Assembly (NCBI RefSeq): GCF_004135405.1
Contig: NZ_CP035491.1
Coordinates: forward strand, 1,984,001-2,048,000
DNA length: 64,000 bases
Source: Agromyces protaetiae
GTDB lineage: Bacteria; Actinomycetota; Actinomycetes; Actinomycetales; Microbacteriaceae
Direction: 5' to 3'
The stretch's first letter is position 1. Every line of letters begins with the position of its first letter. The notes under the pieces were generated by a model that had not been told where the DNA came from, did not search any database, and saw nothing but the letters and a program-made list of their open reading frames with translations. Position numbers and translations under genes: made by a program. Shown piece after piece: positions 37,614 to 47,039 of the stretch.

Positions 37614-38446
37614 CGGGCCGCGCCCTCGCGAGCGTCGACCTCGTCGAGTTCCGTGTCGTGAAGAGCCGCGGGCGGCCGCCCGAGTCGCTCGTCGGCCAGT
37701 CGGTGACGGGCGCGGAGCGCCTGGGCAAGCACGTCGACCTCGCCTTCGGCGCACAGCACCTCGTCGTGTCGCTCGGACGCCACGGGTGGGCGGCGTGGGG
37801 CGATGAAGAAACTCCGGATGCCTCGGCCGCACCCGATTCGCCGGTGCACGTGACCCTCGCGACGCTCGGCTTCGACGGCGGTGCAGACGGCGACGGGAAC
37901 GGTGACGGTGACGGCCTCGCACTCGACCTCACCGACGCGGGCGACTGGGTCTCGCTCGGCGTCTTCGTCGTCGACGACCCGCGCGAGGTGCCCGCGATCG
38001 CGAAGCTCGGCCCGGATCCCGCGTCGCCCGGGTTCACGCGCGCCGACTTCGACCGCGCCTTCGTCGGCCGCCGGAAGCAGCTGAAGGCCGTGCTGCAGGA
38101 GCAGGAGTCGCTCGCGGGCATCGGCAACGCCTACTCCGACGAGATCCTCTTCGCCGCCCGGCTCTCGCCCGTCGCGCACGCGTCGACGCTCGAGGCCGAC
38201 GAGCTCGACCGGCTCTTCGCCGCCACGGTCGGCGTCGTCCGCGACGCGATCGCCGCGCGCAGAGGCATCCCCATCTCGCGGTTGAAGGCCGCGAAGGTCG
38301 CGGCCATGCAGGTGCACGGGCGTGCCGGCGAGCCGTGTCCCGCGGGGTGCGGGGGAGTCATCCGCTCCTTCTCGTTCGCGTCGACGACCGCCGAGTACTG
38401 CCCCGAGTGCCAGACGGGTGGGGAGATCCTGCCGCTCAAGGCGTAG
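37559..38446 (+). CDS. Fpg/Nei family DNA glycosylase (first of two)
   Basis: This 295-residue base-excision repair enzyme starts at GTG 37559, so the mature N-terminus is PESPEVEA with catalytic Pro and Glu. The H2TH region has ESLAGIGNAYSDEILFAARLSP with the conserved Asn. The zinc finger closes the protein, but its first half reads CPAGC (three residues between Cys, usually two), with CPEC as the second half. An acidic repeat (DGDGNGDGDG) near residue 105 is an insertion. It overlaps the EamA gene by 55 bases. A second family member lies at 50557. Confidence 0.92.
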   Translation: MPESPEVEALAEALGERLTGRALASVDLVEFRVVKSRGRPPESLVGQSVTGAERLGKHVDLAFGAQHLVVSLGRHGWAAWGDEETPDASAAPDSPVHVTLATLGFDGGADGDGNGDGDGLALDLTDAGDWVSLGVFVVDDPREVPAIAKLGPDPASPGFTRADFDRAFVGRRKQLKAVLQEQESLAGIGNAYSDEILFAARLSPVAHASTLEADELDRLFAATVGVVRDAIAARRGIPISRLKAAKVAAMQVHGRAGEPCPAGCGGVIRSFSFASTTAEYCPECQTGGEILPLKA

Positions 38447-38467
38447 CGCGGCGCGTGGCGCGCGAAC

Positions 38468-38689
38468 TCAGGCGGCGTGCGACCCGACGACGATGGGCGC
38501 AGCGACGCGGCTCATGGCGTCGGGCGCGGCCGTGAAGAAGCCGGGGTCGCCCTCGGGCGTGAGGTAGTGCACGCGGATGCCGCGGCCGACCCGCACGAGC
38601 TTGGTGACCTCGAAGCGGCGGCCGTGGACGTTGACGAGCGTGTCGCCCGCGGCGAGTTCTCGCGTCTGTCGCAGTTCGATGACCTCCAT
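38468..38689 (-). CDS. Small conserved-looking protein, 73 residues
   Basis: This short soluble protein has a beta-rich centre (DTLVNVHGRRFEVTKLVRVGRGIRVHY) and no signal or membrane helix. The start codon overlaps a 19-bp palindrome. Codon use is typical of the genome. I do not recognise the family. Confidence 0.72.
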   Translation of the reverse strand: MEVIELRQTRELAAGDTLVNVHGRRFEVTKLVRVGRGIRVHYLTPEGDPGFFTAAPDAMSRVAAPIVVGSHAA

Positions 38690-38707
38690 GCTGAGATCTT
38701 CTCAGCA
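38689..38707. promoter_or_regulatory. 19-bp palindrome over a start codon
   Basis: TGCTGAGA, three bases, TCTCAGCA is perfect and begins at the A of the 73-residue gene's ATG. A repressor here would block initiation. It might also form a small hairpin. Confidence 0.5.
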
Positions 38708-38730
38708 CCCACCGACCTCGAAGCGGAGAC

Positions 38731-38775
38731 GTGCGCCGGACTCAGGGAACACGGAGGTCCGAGAGCCCGGCGCAC
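38731..38775 (-). terminator. Terminator-like stem after the beta-mannosidase gene
   Basis: GTGCGCCGG and CCGGCGCAC form a 9-bp stem that starts 3 bases beyond the stop, with a 27-base loop that can fold further. Confidence 0.5.
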
Positions 38776-38778
38776 GGC

Positions 38779-41447
38779 TCACACGAGGTCGTTCGCGCTC
38801 CGGAGCGCCGCGCGCACGACCGCATCGGGCACGACCTCGGCGATCGACACGCCGTCGCGCCGTGTGACGCGGAACTCCGCGCGCTCGCCCGGCAGGAGCG
38901 TCGCGAGCGCACCGTCGACGCGGAGCGCGTTCGGCTCGACGCCGACCGCCTCGCCGAGCAGGTCGGCGAGGAGTGTCAGATCGCGGACGAGCACGTCGGC
39001 CGTCGCCGTCACGCGCAGGGCGCCCTCGTCGAGGTCGACCGCGATCGCCGGCGAGGCCGCCGCGAGGCCGCTCATGCGGTCGGTGCGGTACGCCCAGAGT
39101 GCGCGACCCGCGGCCGAGTCGACGACGAGCAGCTCACGAGACGGGTCGCCGGGTGCGGCGAGCGCGTCATCGAGCGTCAGACGCGCCGTGCCGTCGGACG
39201 CGACGTCGACGACGAGGTCGGCCGACGCGAGCGTGCGGCCGTCGAAGTCGACCCGGCGCACAGCGAGCGGCACCCGCCGGTCGTCCGCGCCGTCGTTCAC
39301 GACGACGATCTCGAGCCCGCCCGGCCCCGTCGGGTCGAGCGGCCCACCCGGCGCAAGCGGCTGCACGGTCACGAGCAGGTCGGCGAACGAGCGCCGCATC
39401 GCGTGCCACAGCGGCTTCTCGATGCCGTCGGCGTCGACCGCCGCCCAGCTCAGCACGGGCCAGCAGTCGTTCAATTGCCACACGACGACCCCGGAGCATC
39501 CGCCGCGGCTGCGCAGCCACTCGACGCCCGCCGTCATCGCGCGCGCCTGCACGAGCTGGGTCGCGAAGTGCCAGCCCTCGGGCGTCCGCTGCACGGGGAA
39601 GTGCGGTTGGATGCCGCGCGCGAGGTTGTGGAGGCCGCCGATCGCGCGCAGATGGTGCACGACTTCGGGATTCTCGGGCCCGAGCTCGCCAGACGTCACG
39701 ACCCGCCGCAGCGTCGACCACGCGGGCGCGCCGCACCAGCCCATCTCGGACACGAACACGGGATCGTGCGTGCGGTAGTTCGCGAAGTCGCGCTCGTTCC
39801 ACTCGTCCCACAGGTGGCTCGGGCCGCGCGTCGGGTCGTTCGCGTCGGCGTCGAGCGAGCCGCCCCACGGGCTGTTCGCGACGTACGGACGCGTCGGGTC
39901 GAGCTCGGCGACGATGCTCGGCAGCAGGTCGGTGTAGTACCCCGCGCCCCACGGCTGATCGCCGACGATGTCGGTCCAGTTCCAGCCCTGCCGACCCATG
40001 ACGGTCTCGTTGCCGCCGCACCAGACCGCGACGCTCGGATGGTTCGACAGCCGTTCGACGGCCTGCTCGGCCTCGCGCCGCACGAGGTCGGCGACGTCGG
40101 CGTCTTCGCGATACGCGGCGCACGCGAACAGGAAGTCCTGCCACACGAGCAGTCCCCGCTCGTCGCAGCCGTCGAGGAACGCCTCGCTCGCGAACACGCC
40201 CCGCCCCAGACGCGGAGCAGGTTCGCGCCGCCGTCGACCGCCTGATCGAGCCGCTGCGCGAGCCGCGCATCGGTCACCTCGGCCTCGAACGGGTCGTCGG
40301 GGATCCAGTTGTAGCCGCGAATGCGCACACGTCGACCGTTCACGATGATCGCGAAGCGGCCCGGCTCGTCGTCGACCGCGACCGAGCGGAGGCCGATGAG
40401 GTGCTCGCGGGTGTCGAGCACGACGGATGCCTCGGGGTCGTCCCCGTCCGGAGCGCCGTCGCGAAGCAGCCGCACGACGAGCCGGTACCTGGGCTGCGCG
40501 CCGAGGCCGACGGGCCACCAGAGTTCGGGGTCGGGCACCTCGAGCGCAAGGGCGATCTCGGAGGCATCCGGCCCTGCCGGAGCGGCGTCGGTGACCCGCG
40601 CCTCCGCACGTGCGACGATCCGCCCGTCGGGTGCGGTGAGCACGGCCTCGACGCGCCCGGCGGCACGGGCGGAGCCCGAGACATCCGAGGCATTCGAGAC
40701 ATCCGAGACATCCGAACCGCTCGTCTCAACCCGCACGACCGTCGTGACCGTCGCCGACGCGTGATCGTCGGCGAGCGCGACGAGCGGCCGCACGCCCGCG
40801 ATGCGGGCCTCGAACCGTTCGAGGCGGATCGGCTTCCAGATGCCCGCAGACAGGTGGTGGGGGCCCCAGTCCCAGCCGAAGCTGTAGGCGGCCTTCCGCA
40901 CGTGCGCGTACGGCTCGTCGTACGGGCTCGGGAGCGGCCCGCGCGCCCGCTCGTCGGCGTAGGCGCGCGCCCACGCCGAGTCGAAGCGCACGACGAGCTC
41001 GTTCTCGCCGTCGCGGAGCGCGCCCGCGACGTCGAAGCGGTACTCGAGGTGCTGGTCCTCGGTGCTGCCGACGACGACGCCGTTGAGCCGCAGCTCGGAG
41101 AACGTGTCGAGGCCCTCGGCGACGAGCTCGACGCGCTCGGCGGCCCGGTACGCGTCGTCGCCCGCCGTTCCCGCCCACTCGAACGAGCGCCGGTACTCCC
41201 ACACCGAATGCCCGACCCAGCGCTGGGCGAGCTCGCCGAACCCCACGTCGGGGTCGTCGATGAGCCCCGCACGCAGCAGGTCGAGGTGTACCTGGCCGGG
41301 CACGGTCGCGGAGATCGCATCGGGCAGGGAAGGGGCGGCGGATGCCTCGGCCGCATCGTCGGGCGATGCGATGCGCCGAAGCATCCACTCGCCGGTCAGG
41401 TCGAATCGCTCCACCGCGCGAGCGGTGGAGTGCTTGATGTCGGTCAT
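38779..41447 (-). CDS. GH2 beta-mannosidase, frameshifted
   Basis: The N-terminal frame (from 41447) contains the sugar-binding and immunoglobulin-like domains of GH2 and ends in NLLRVWGG. The second frame continues [22 protein letters not shown] with the acid/base in WCGGNE and the nucleophile in FVSEMGW, down to 38779. The switch is at the CCCC run 40199-40202. One more base gives the family's VWGGGVF. The repaired enzyme is about 889 residues. It releases mannose from mannosides in the cytoplasm (no signal peptide), served by the adjacent ABC importer. The break is most likely a homopolymer error. Confidence 0.88.
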
Positions 41448-42235
41448 CCCTTGAGCGCCCCCGCGACGAGCGCCTCCTGCATCCGCTTCTGCAGAATGCT
41501 GTAGGCGAGGTAGACGGGCAGCAACGTGATGACCGTGCCCGCCGCAAGCACGCCGAAGCGCGTCGAATCCGAGACGAGCGTCGGCAGCGCGACCTGCACC
41601 GTGCGGATGTCGGGCGAGGTGCCCGTGATCGTGAGCGAGAAGAGGTACTCGTTCCAGAACGTCAGCACCTGCAGGATCGTGACGCTCACGATGCCCGGCA
41701 TCGCGAGCGGGATGAAGATGCGGCGGAGGATCGCCCACTGGCCCGCGCCGTCGATCGCCGCGGCCTCGACGAGCTCTCCCGGCACCGTCTTCATGAACTG
41801 CACGAGCAGCAGGATCGACAGCGGCAGCGCGCTCGCCGGGAGGAAGAGCATCTGGAACTCGCGCGTGTAGAAGAGACCGAGATTGATCGCGAGGATGACC
41901 GTCGGGATGAGCGCCGCGAACGGCGGGATGAGGAAGCTCGCCGAGAACGTGCCCGTGATGGCCCGGGCGATGCGGCCCTCGCTGCGAGCGAGCGCATACG
42001 CCGCGGGGATCGCGAGGAACAGCGTGAGCGCGACGGCGACGACCGAGATGAACACCGAGTTCAGCAGCGCCTGGCCGAGCTTCGCGCGCTCCCACGCCTC
42101 GGCGAAGTTCGTCCACACGGGGTCGAGCGGCAGGCCGAACGGGTCGGTGAAGATGCCGACGTTGTTCTTGAGCGACGAGACGATCAGGTAATACAGGGGG
42201 ATCGCCAGGATGAGGGCGTACACCCACGCGAGCAC
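41444..42235 (-). CDS. Sugar ABC transporter permease (MalG type), N-terminus probably broken
   Basis: This 263-residue permease has the EAA loop (ELVEAAAIDGAGQWAILRRI) and six membrane helices. The only start in this frame is GTG 42235, which falls at the first helix (LAWVYALILAIPLYYLIVSSL). In another frame a GTG near 42306 reads TAVQNAPRRRRRLPAP, the basic tail such permeases normally have. One extra base in the run 42260-42263 or 42265-42268 would join them. The 3' end overlaps the beta-mannosidase gene by ATGA. It is the inner-membrane partner of the MalF-type permease. Confidence 0.88.
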   Translation of the reverse strand: MLAWVYALILAIPLYYLIVSSLKNNVGIFTDPFGLPLDPVWTNFAEAWERAKLGQALLNSVFISVVAVALTLFLAIPAAYALARSEGRIARAITGTFSASFLIPPFAALIPTVILAINLGLFYTREFQMLFLPASALPLSILLLVQFMKTVPGELVEAAAIDGAGQWAILRRIFIPLAMPGIVSVTILQVLTFWNEYLFSLTITGTSPDIRTVQVALPTLVSDSTRFGVLAAGTVITLLPVYLAYSILQKRMQEALVAGALKG

Positions 42236-42322
42236 CGTCGCGAGGGGCCCGACGAGTTCGGGGCGGGGAGGCGGCGCCTGCGGCGCGGCGCGTTCTGGAC
42301 TGCGGTCACGGGTTCGGTCCGT

Positions 42323-43305
42323 TCAGATCTTGGAGCGGAGGACGCGGCGGATGAGGAGCATGCCCGCGACGCCGACGACGAGGAGGATGAGGCCCACGGC
42401 CTGGCTGTAGCCGAGGTCGCGCTGCGAGAACGCCTTCGCGTAGACGAGGTACGAGAGCGTCGTCGACGACGTGCCCGGGCCGCCGTTGGTCAGGAGCAGG
42501 ATGAGCGCCGCCGACGTGAACAGCGTCCACAGGAACTGCAGCATCGTGAGCGTCGCGAAGTAGTCCTTGACCATCGGGAACGCGATCTGCCACATCTTGC
42601 GGGTGCGCCCCGCGCCGTCGAGGTCGGCGGCTTCGAGCACCTCGTGCGGCACGCTCGCGAGCCGCGCCGAGAACAGCACCGCTGTCCAGCCGATGCCCGA
42701 CCACAGGTCGATGAAGATGATCGCCCCGAGTGCCGTCGACGGATTCGCGAGCCACGCGGTCGAGACATCCGTGAGCCCGAGCGCATCGAGGAGCCCGTTG
42801 AGGCCGCCCGTCGGCGAGAACACGCCGTAGAAGACCATCGCCTTGATCGAGATCGAGATGAGGCCGGGGAGAAGAACAGGACGCCGAGCAGGCGATGCCC
42901 GCGCGGCTTCGAGTTGAGGAAGTACCCGAGCATGAACGCGAGCGGCATCATGACGGGGATCGCGATGACGACCTGCACGAGGCTGTTGCGCAGTGCGTCG
43001 TAGAACGTCGGGTCGGTGAAGACGCGCTCGAAGTTCGTCCATCCGGCGAAGCTCGGCGTGTAGATGAGTCCGCGCCAGTCGAGGAACGCGATGACGAACA
43101 TGCCCGCGAGCGGCCCGACCGTGAAGAGCAGGTACCACGCGAGCGAGGGGGCGGTGAGCCAGAGCAGGCCGCCGGTGCGGCGACGCGGCGAGCGGATGCC
43201 TCCTCCGGAGCGCTGTTCGCCGCTCCTTCGGTCTCGCTCGTCGCCGGGGGCGTCGGAGTGTCGATCAGCTGCCCTGCGGGCGGCCTGCACTGGGGTCTCG
43301 ATCAC
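42323..43305 (-). CDS. Sugar ABC transporter permease (MalF type), frameshifted
   Basis: The frame starts at GTG 43305 with a charged tail and helices LLWLTAPSLAWYLLFTVGPL and onward to LLGVLFFSP. It continues in another frame as GLISISIKAMVFYGVFSPTGG, with the EAA loop (EVLEAADLDGAGRTRKM), and stops at 42323. The switch is the GGGG run 42866-42869. One base restores about 327 residues. It belongs to the mannoside importer with the binding protein upstream and the MalG-type permease downstream. Confidence 0.85.
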
Positions 43306-43320
43306 AGTGGTGCGTCCTTT

Positions 43321-43360
43321 CGCGGAGTGCGGGGCCGGGTGACCGGCCCCGCACTCCGCG
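43321..43360 (-). terminator. 18-bp intercistronic stem-loop between binding-protein and permease genes
   Basis: Two 18-base arms (43321-43338 and 43343-43360) are perfectly complementary around a 4-base loop, in the 69-base gap after the binding-protein gene. Such hairpins in sugar operons hold the binding protein at higher level than the permeases. Confidence 0.75.
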
Positions 43361-43374
43361 GTCGTTCGGATGGG

Positions 43375-44673
43375 TCAGGAGACGGTCGCCGCGTCGAGGC
43401 CCGCGCAGATCTCCTGCGCGTCGCCGCCGCCGAAGGCCTTCGTGATGACCTGGATGAGCGGGTCTGACGAGGCGCCGATCCAGACGTCCGGAAGCACCGC
43501 GTAGTCGACCGTGTCGCCGAGGCCGAGCGCCTGCTGGAGGAGCGGGTTCTTGGCCTTGTCCGCGAAGTCGCCGATGACGGGCGTCACGTTGTTGCCGTTC
43601 TCGACGAAGTCGGCGACCGACTCGTCGGTGTAGAACTCTTCGACGAGCTGGCGAACGAGGTCGACGCGGTCGTCGGAGGCGCCCTGCTTGGTCACCATGA
43701 AGCCGACGCCCGTGAAGCCCTGGAACGCCGTGGGCTTGTCGAACGCGCCGCCGTCGGGCACCGCGAGGCCGCCGAGCTGCGTGGCGTCCTCGATGCCCGT
43801 GCCCGCCTCGATCGCGGGCGCGAAAGCCCACGAGCCGGCCGGCATCGCGGCGGCCTTGCCCGCGTAGTACGTCGCGTACATGTCGTCGGCGGTGTATCCG
43901 GCCACGTCGTCGACGAAGACGCCCGCGTCGCGGAGCTGCGTGAAGAGGTCGATGCCCTTCAGGAACTCGTCGGAGTCGCAGTAGCCGCCCTTCGACATGA
44001 CCTCCTTCGAGGTGTCGGCGTCGGCGTACGACTGGATGATCTGGTAGAAGAGCTTCTGCCCCGACCAGTCGTTGCCGCCCACGATGAGCGGCGGCACGTC
44101 GGCCGCGCGCAGCGCCTTCGCAGCGGCGATGAGGTCGTCGGTCGTCTGCGGGATCTCGGTGACGCCGGCCTTCGCGAGCAGGTCGGTGTTGTACCAGAGC
44201 GGCCAGTTGAAGCCCGAGTAGGGCAGGCCCTGGAGCTCGGCCGAGCTGTCGCCGCCGACGCGCCACTCGTCGAGCGCGCTCGGCTGGAGCTTGTCGGTGA
44301 GGCCCCACTCGTCGGCGAGGTCGTCGAGCGGCACGGTGACGCCCGCGTCGAGCCAGCCGAGGGTCTTGTCGTAGAGGTTGACGATGACGAGATCGGGTGC
44401 CTTGCCCGCCGCGACGGCGGTCTCGACCTGGTCGTCGATGTCTTCGAGTCCGTCGGTGAAGTCGACCGTGATGCCGGTCTTCTCGGTGAAGCGGTCGAAG
44501 ACGCGCTGCTGGATCTCGGCCTCGGCGCTGCCGGCCGCCCAACGGGTCACGACGCTGATGTGGTCGGACGCCTGCGAGGCTCCGCCGGAGGCCCCGGCGC
44601 AGCCGGTGAGGGCGAGGGCCGGGACGGCGACGGCCGCGATGAGCGCGACCGATCGGGTCCTGCTGTGATTCAT
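43375..44673 (-). CDS. Sugar ABC transporter substrate-binding lipoprotein
   Basis: This 432-residue extracellular lipoprotein has signal VALIAAVAVPALALTGCAGA with the lipobox LTGC. The mature part is a type 1 extracellular solute-binding protein of the MalE/UgpB kind (ISVVTRWAAGSAEAEIQQRVF, AIPDGGAF-like and FMVTKQGASDD segments). It heads the importer operon and is preceded by an AT-rich promoter with operator-like palindromes. Mannosides or manno-oligosaccharides are the inferred cargo because of the GH2 enzyme. Confidence 0.92.
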   Translation of the reverse strand: MNHSRTRSVALIAAVAVPALALTGCAGASGGASQASDHISVVTRWAAGSAEAEIQQRVFDRFTEKTGITVDFTDGLEDIDDQVETAVAAGKAPDLVIVNLYDKTLGWLDAGVTVPLDDLADEWGLTDKLQPSALDEWRVGGDSSAELQGLPYSGFNWPLWYNTDLLAKAGVTEIPQTTDDLIAAAKALRAADVPPLIVGGNDWSGQKLFYQIIQSYADADTSKEVMSKGGYCDSDEFLKGIDLFTQLRDAGVFVDDVAGYTADDMYATYYAGKAAAMPAGSWAFAPAIEAGTGIEDATQLGGLAVPDGGAFDKPTAFQGFTGVGFMVTKQGASDDRVDLVRQLVEEFYTDESVADFVENGNNVTPVIGDFADKAKNPLLQQALGLGDTVDYAVLPDVWIGASSDPLIQVITKAFGGGDAQEICAGLDAATVS

Positions 44674-44712
44674 GGGGCTCCTTTGCTCGAATGCGAATCC
44701 ACATCAGGATCA

Positions 44713-44727
44713 CCGATCGAACATCGG
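44713..44727. promoter_or_regulatory. Inverted repeat in the importer promoter
   Basis: CCGAT and ATCGG, 5 bases apart, lie between the -35-like TTGACA (minus strand, 44734-44729) and the binding-protein start, a place where a repressor would block the polymerase. Confidence 0.45.
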
Positions 44728-44732
44728 ATGTC

Positions 44733-44752
44733 AATTACTTAGATAAATAATT
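44733..44752. promoter_or_regulatory. AT-rich operator candidate for the ROK regulator
   Basis: AATTACTTA and TAAATAATT are imperfect arms of a 20-bp palindrome (16 of 20 positions match the reverse complement) that abuts TTGACA of the importer promoter. ROK repressors such as NagC bind AT-rich palindromes of this kind. Confidence 0.5.
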
Positions 44753-44774
44753 TATGTTTTGCTTGGAAGGTGAG

Positions 44775-45677
44775 TCAGCGGTCTCCGGATGCCTCGGAGC
44801 CGCCGGATGCCTCGGGCGCGACGCCTGCGGCCGCTGCGACGGGAGCCGCCGCGGTCGACCCGCGCGCGACGAACGCGGCGACGGGAGCGCGCACGGCTCC
44901 GGGCGCTTCGCCGGCCACCGCCGCGAGCGCCGCGGTCGCGAGGAGTTCGCCGATCGTCTGCACGTCGTGGCTCATCGCCGAGAGCGCCGGCTGCGACAGC
45001 TGACACAGCGCCGAGTCGTCCCACGCGACGATCGACACGTCGGCCGGGACATCCAGCCCCGCCTCGCGCGCCGCCTCGAGCGCGCCGATCGCCATGACGT
45101 CGTTGTCGGCGACGATCGCCGTCGGCCGCTCTTCCGCGTTCTCACGGAGCAGTTCGGCTGCGAGTTCGCGCCCGCTGCGCTCGGAGTAGTCGCCCTCGCG
45201 CACGGCCGTCTTCGCACCGGCTGCCGCGGCGGCCCGCTCGAACGCCGCGCGCCGCAGGCGCGTGTGCGCCATCCGCTCGGGGCCCGAGAGATGCGCGATG
45301 CGGGTGTGACCGAGCCGCAGCATTGCCTCGACCGCGGCATCCATCACGAGTTCGTCCTGCGACCACACCGACGAGAGGCCCGACGCCGTGTCGAGGTCGC
45401 CCGACACGACCGCGGGCATGCCGAGTTCGCGCACGAGCGCGACCGCCGGGTCGCCCGGCTCGAGGTCCATGAGGATGACGGCGTCGACGAGCCCGCCGTC
45501 CGCCCATCGGCGGATCGTCGCCTGGACCTCGGCGGCCGACGGCACGATCCGAAGCAGGACCGAGCCGCCCTGCGGCACGAGCACACGCTCGATGCCCGCG
45601 ACGAGTTCGTGCATGTACGGCTCGGCGCCCAGCACTTCGGCGGGTTTGGCCAGTGCGAATCCGACCGTGAGCTCCAC
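44775..45677 (-). CDS. LacI-family ligand-binding domain protein without HTH
   Basis: This 300-residue protein begins directly with the first strand of the LacI/PurR effector-binding fold (MELTVGFALAKPAEVLGAEPYMHELV) and contains ERPTAIVADNDVMAIGALEAARE and VPADVSIVAWDDSALCQL, hallmarks of that family. The usual 60-residue N-terminal HTH is missing, and the 68 bases to the divergent ROK gene cannot hold it. It may act as a cytoplasmic sugar sensor or as a co-regulator with the ROK protein. The C-terminal 30 residues are Ala/Ser-rich. Confidence 0.85.
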   Translation of the reverse strand: MELTVGFALAKPAEVLGAEPYMHELVAGIERVLVPQGGSVLLRIVPSAAEVQATIRRWADGGLVDAVILMDLEPGDPAVALVRELGMPAVVSGDLDTASGLSSVWSQDELVMDAAVEAMLRLGHTRIAHLSGPERMAHTRLRRAAFERAAAAAGAKTAVREGDYSERSGRELAAELLRENAEERPTAIVADNDVMAIGALEAAREAGLDVPADVSIVAWDDSALCQLSQPALSAMSHDVQTIGELLATAALAAVAGEAPGAVRAPVAAFVARGSTAAAPVAAAAGVAPEASGGSEASGDR

Positions 45678-45745
45678 TCGCGCCTCCCGCCGATCGCCGC
45701 CCTGTTCTGGTGAACTAACCTACTGGGACGACGGAGGGAGACGGT
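45678..45745. promoter_or_regulatory. Divergent promoter gap of the LacI-like and ROK genes
   Basis: The 68-base gap contains GTTC-N4-GAAC near 45706 and a ribosome site (GGAGGGAG) before the ROK start. Clear -35/-10 pairs are not seen. Confidence 0.35.
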
Positions 45746-46993
45746 GTGGCGCGTCGCGAACAGGCCGCGGGGCCGGGCAGCCGCGCGGTCATCGTCGACC
45801 TCGTGCGCTCGGCCGGCCGCATCAGCCGCGTCGAGCTCGCCGAGCTCACGGGGCTGACGCAGCCCGCCGTGTCGGGCATCGTCCGCAAGCTCATCGCCGA
45901 CGGCGTCATCCGCGAGACGGGTGCCGTCGTCTCGACGGGCGGCAAGCCGCGCTCGCTCCTCGAACTCGACTCGCACGCCGCCTACGGCATCGGGATGCAC
46001 GTCAGCCCCGGCGCCATCACGTGCGTCGCGACCGACACCCTCGGCGGCGTCGTCGCGCGCCAGGCGGTCGCGACGAGCGCGGGCGGCGGCGCGTCCGACG
46101 GCGCGGTCGCGTCGGGCACGCATGCCGTGGGCGGCATGGCCGACCGCATCGTCGCCCTCTACCGACGGTTCGTCGACGCGGTCGGGCTCGACCCCGCCGA
46201 CGTCGTCGGGCTCGCGGTCGCCGTGCCCGGCGCGATCGACCTCGCCTCCGGCCTCGTGCCCGCGCCCGCGACGGTCCCCGGCCTGGAGGGGGTGCCGCTC
46301 CGCGACGAGCTCGCGAAGCGTCTCGACACGCGCGTGTTCGTCGACAACGACGCGTCGCTCGCCGCGGTCGGCGAGTTCTGGAGCCGCAACGTCTCGCGCT
46401 CCGACGCCTTCGCGACGGTCTACATGGACGGCGGCATCGGCGCGGGCGTCGTGCTCGACGGGGCGCTTCTGCGGGGTGCGAGCTCGAACACGGCCGAGCT
46501 CGGGCACATCACGATCGAGCCCGACGGTATCGAGTGCTTCTGCGGGAACATCGGATGTCTCGAGCGCTATGCGTCGCCAGCGGCGGTCGCCGAACTCGCC
46601 CGCGGGCGGGGCATCCTGCCCGCTCCCGACGCCGACGCGCTCGGCGACGACGCCCTCTTCGACCTGCTCGCGCGGGCCGCCGTCATCGGCGATCCCGACG
46701 CGGGCGCGATCGTCGGGCAGGCCGCCGATCGGCTCGCCCGGGCCGTCCTGACCCTCGCGAACCTCTTCGACCTCGACCGCATCGTGCTCGCGGGCGCCGG
46801 CTTCGCCGTCGCCGGCTCGATCTTCGCGACCGCCGTGCAGGAACGCCTCGACGCGCGGGCGTTCGCCCGGCGCATCCATCCCGTGCGCGTCGAACTCGCG
46901 ATCGACCCGCGCGACTCGGCCGCGATCGGCGCGGCGACGCTCGTGCTGCAGTCGTCGGTCGCGCCCGGCCACGGGCCTGCGGCGCGCGGCTGA
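45746..46993 (+). CDS. ROK family transcriptional regulator
   Basis: This 415-residue protein has an N-terminal winged HTH (residues ~12-75: VIVDLVRSAGRISRVELAEL, GLTQPAVSGIVRKLI) and a ROK sugar-kinase-like domain. The zinc site is CFCGNIGCLE with the preceding GHITIEPDG. VDNDASLAAVGE marks the sugar-binding part. It is divergent from the LacI-like gene and sits beside the mannoside importer, which it most likely represses until sugar is present. Confidence 0.92.
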   Translation: MARREQAAGPGSRAVIVDLVRSAGRISRVELAELTGLTQPAVSGIVRKLIADGVIRETGAVVSTGGKPRSLLELDSHAAYGIGMHVSPGAITCVATDTLGGVVARQAVATSAGGGASDGAVASGTHAVGGMADRIVALYRRFVDAVGLDPADVVGLAVAVPGAIDLASGLVPAPATVPGLEGVPLRDELAKRLDTRVFVDNDASLAAVGEFWSRNVSRSDAFATVYMDGGIGAGVVLDGALLRGASSNTAELGHITIEPDGIECFCGNIGCLERYASPAAVAELARGRGILPAPDADALGDDALFDLLARAAVIGDPDAGAIVGQAADRLARAVLTLANLFDLDRIVLAGAGFAVAGSIFATAVQERLDARAFARRIHPVRVELAIDPRDSAAIGAATLVLQSSVAPGHGPAARG

Positions 46994-47039
46994 GCGTGCA
47001 GACACCCTCGCACCGCGCCCGCGTGGGTCGCATGTGCGT

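Noticed and set aside
40678..40720. Short tandem repeat in the beta-mannosidase gene (GACATCCGA units)
   Set aside because: It is a coding repeat of the common CATCCG motif in a Ser/Asp linker, not an array of a separate kind.
30358..43305. Treating the four frameshifted genes as true pseudogenes
   Set aside because: All breaks are single-base losses in G/C runs, with normal codon use and intact motifs on both sides.
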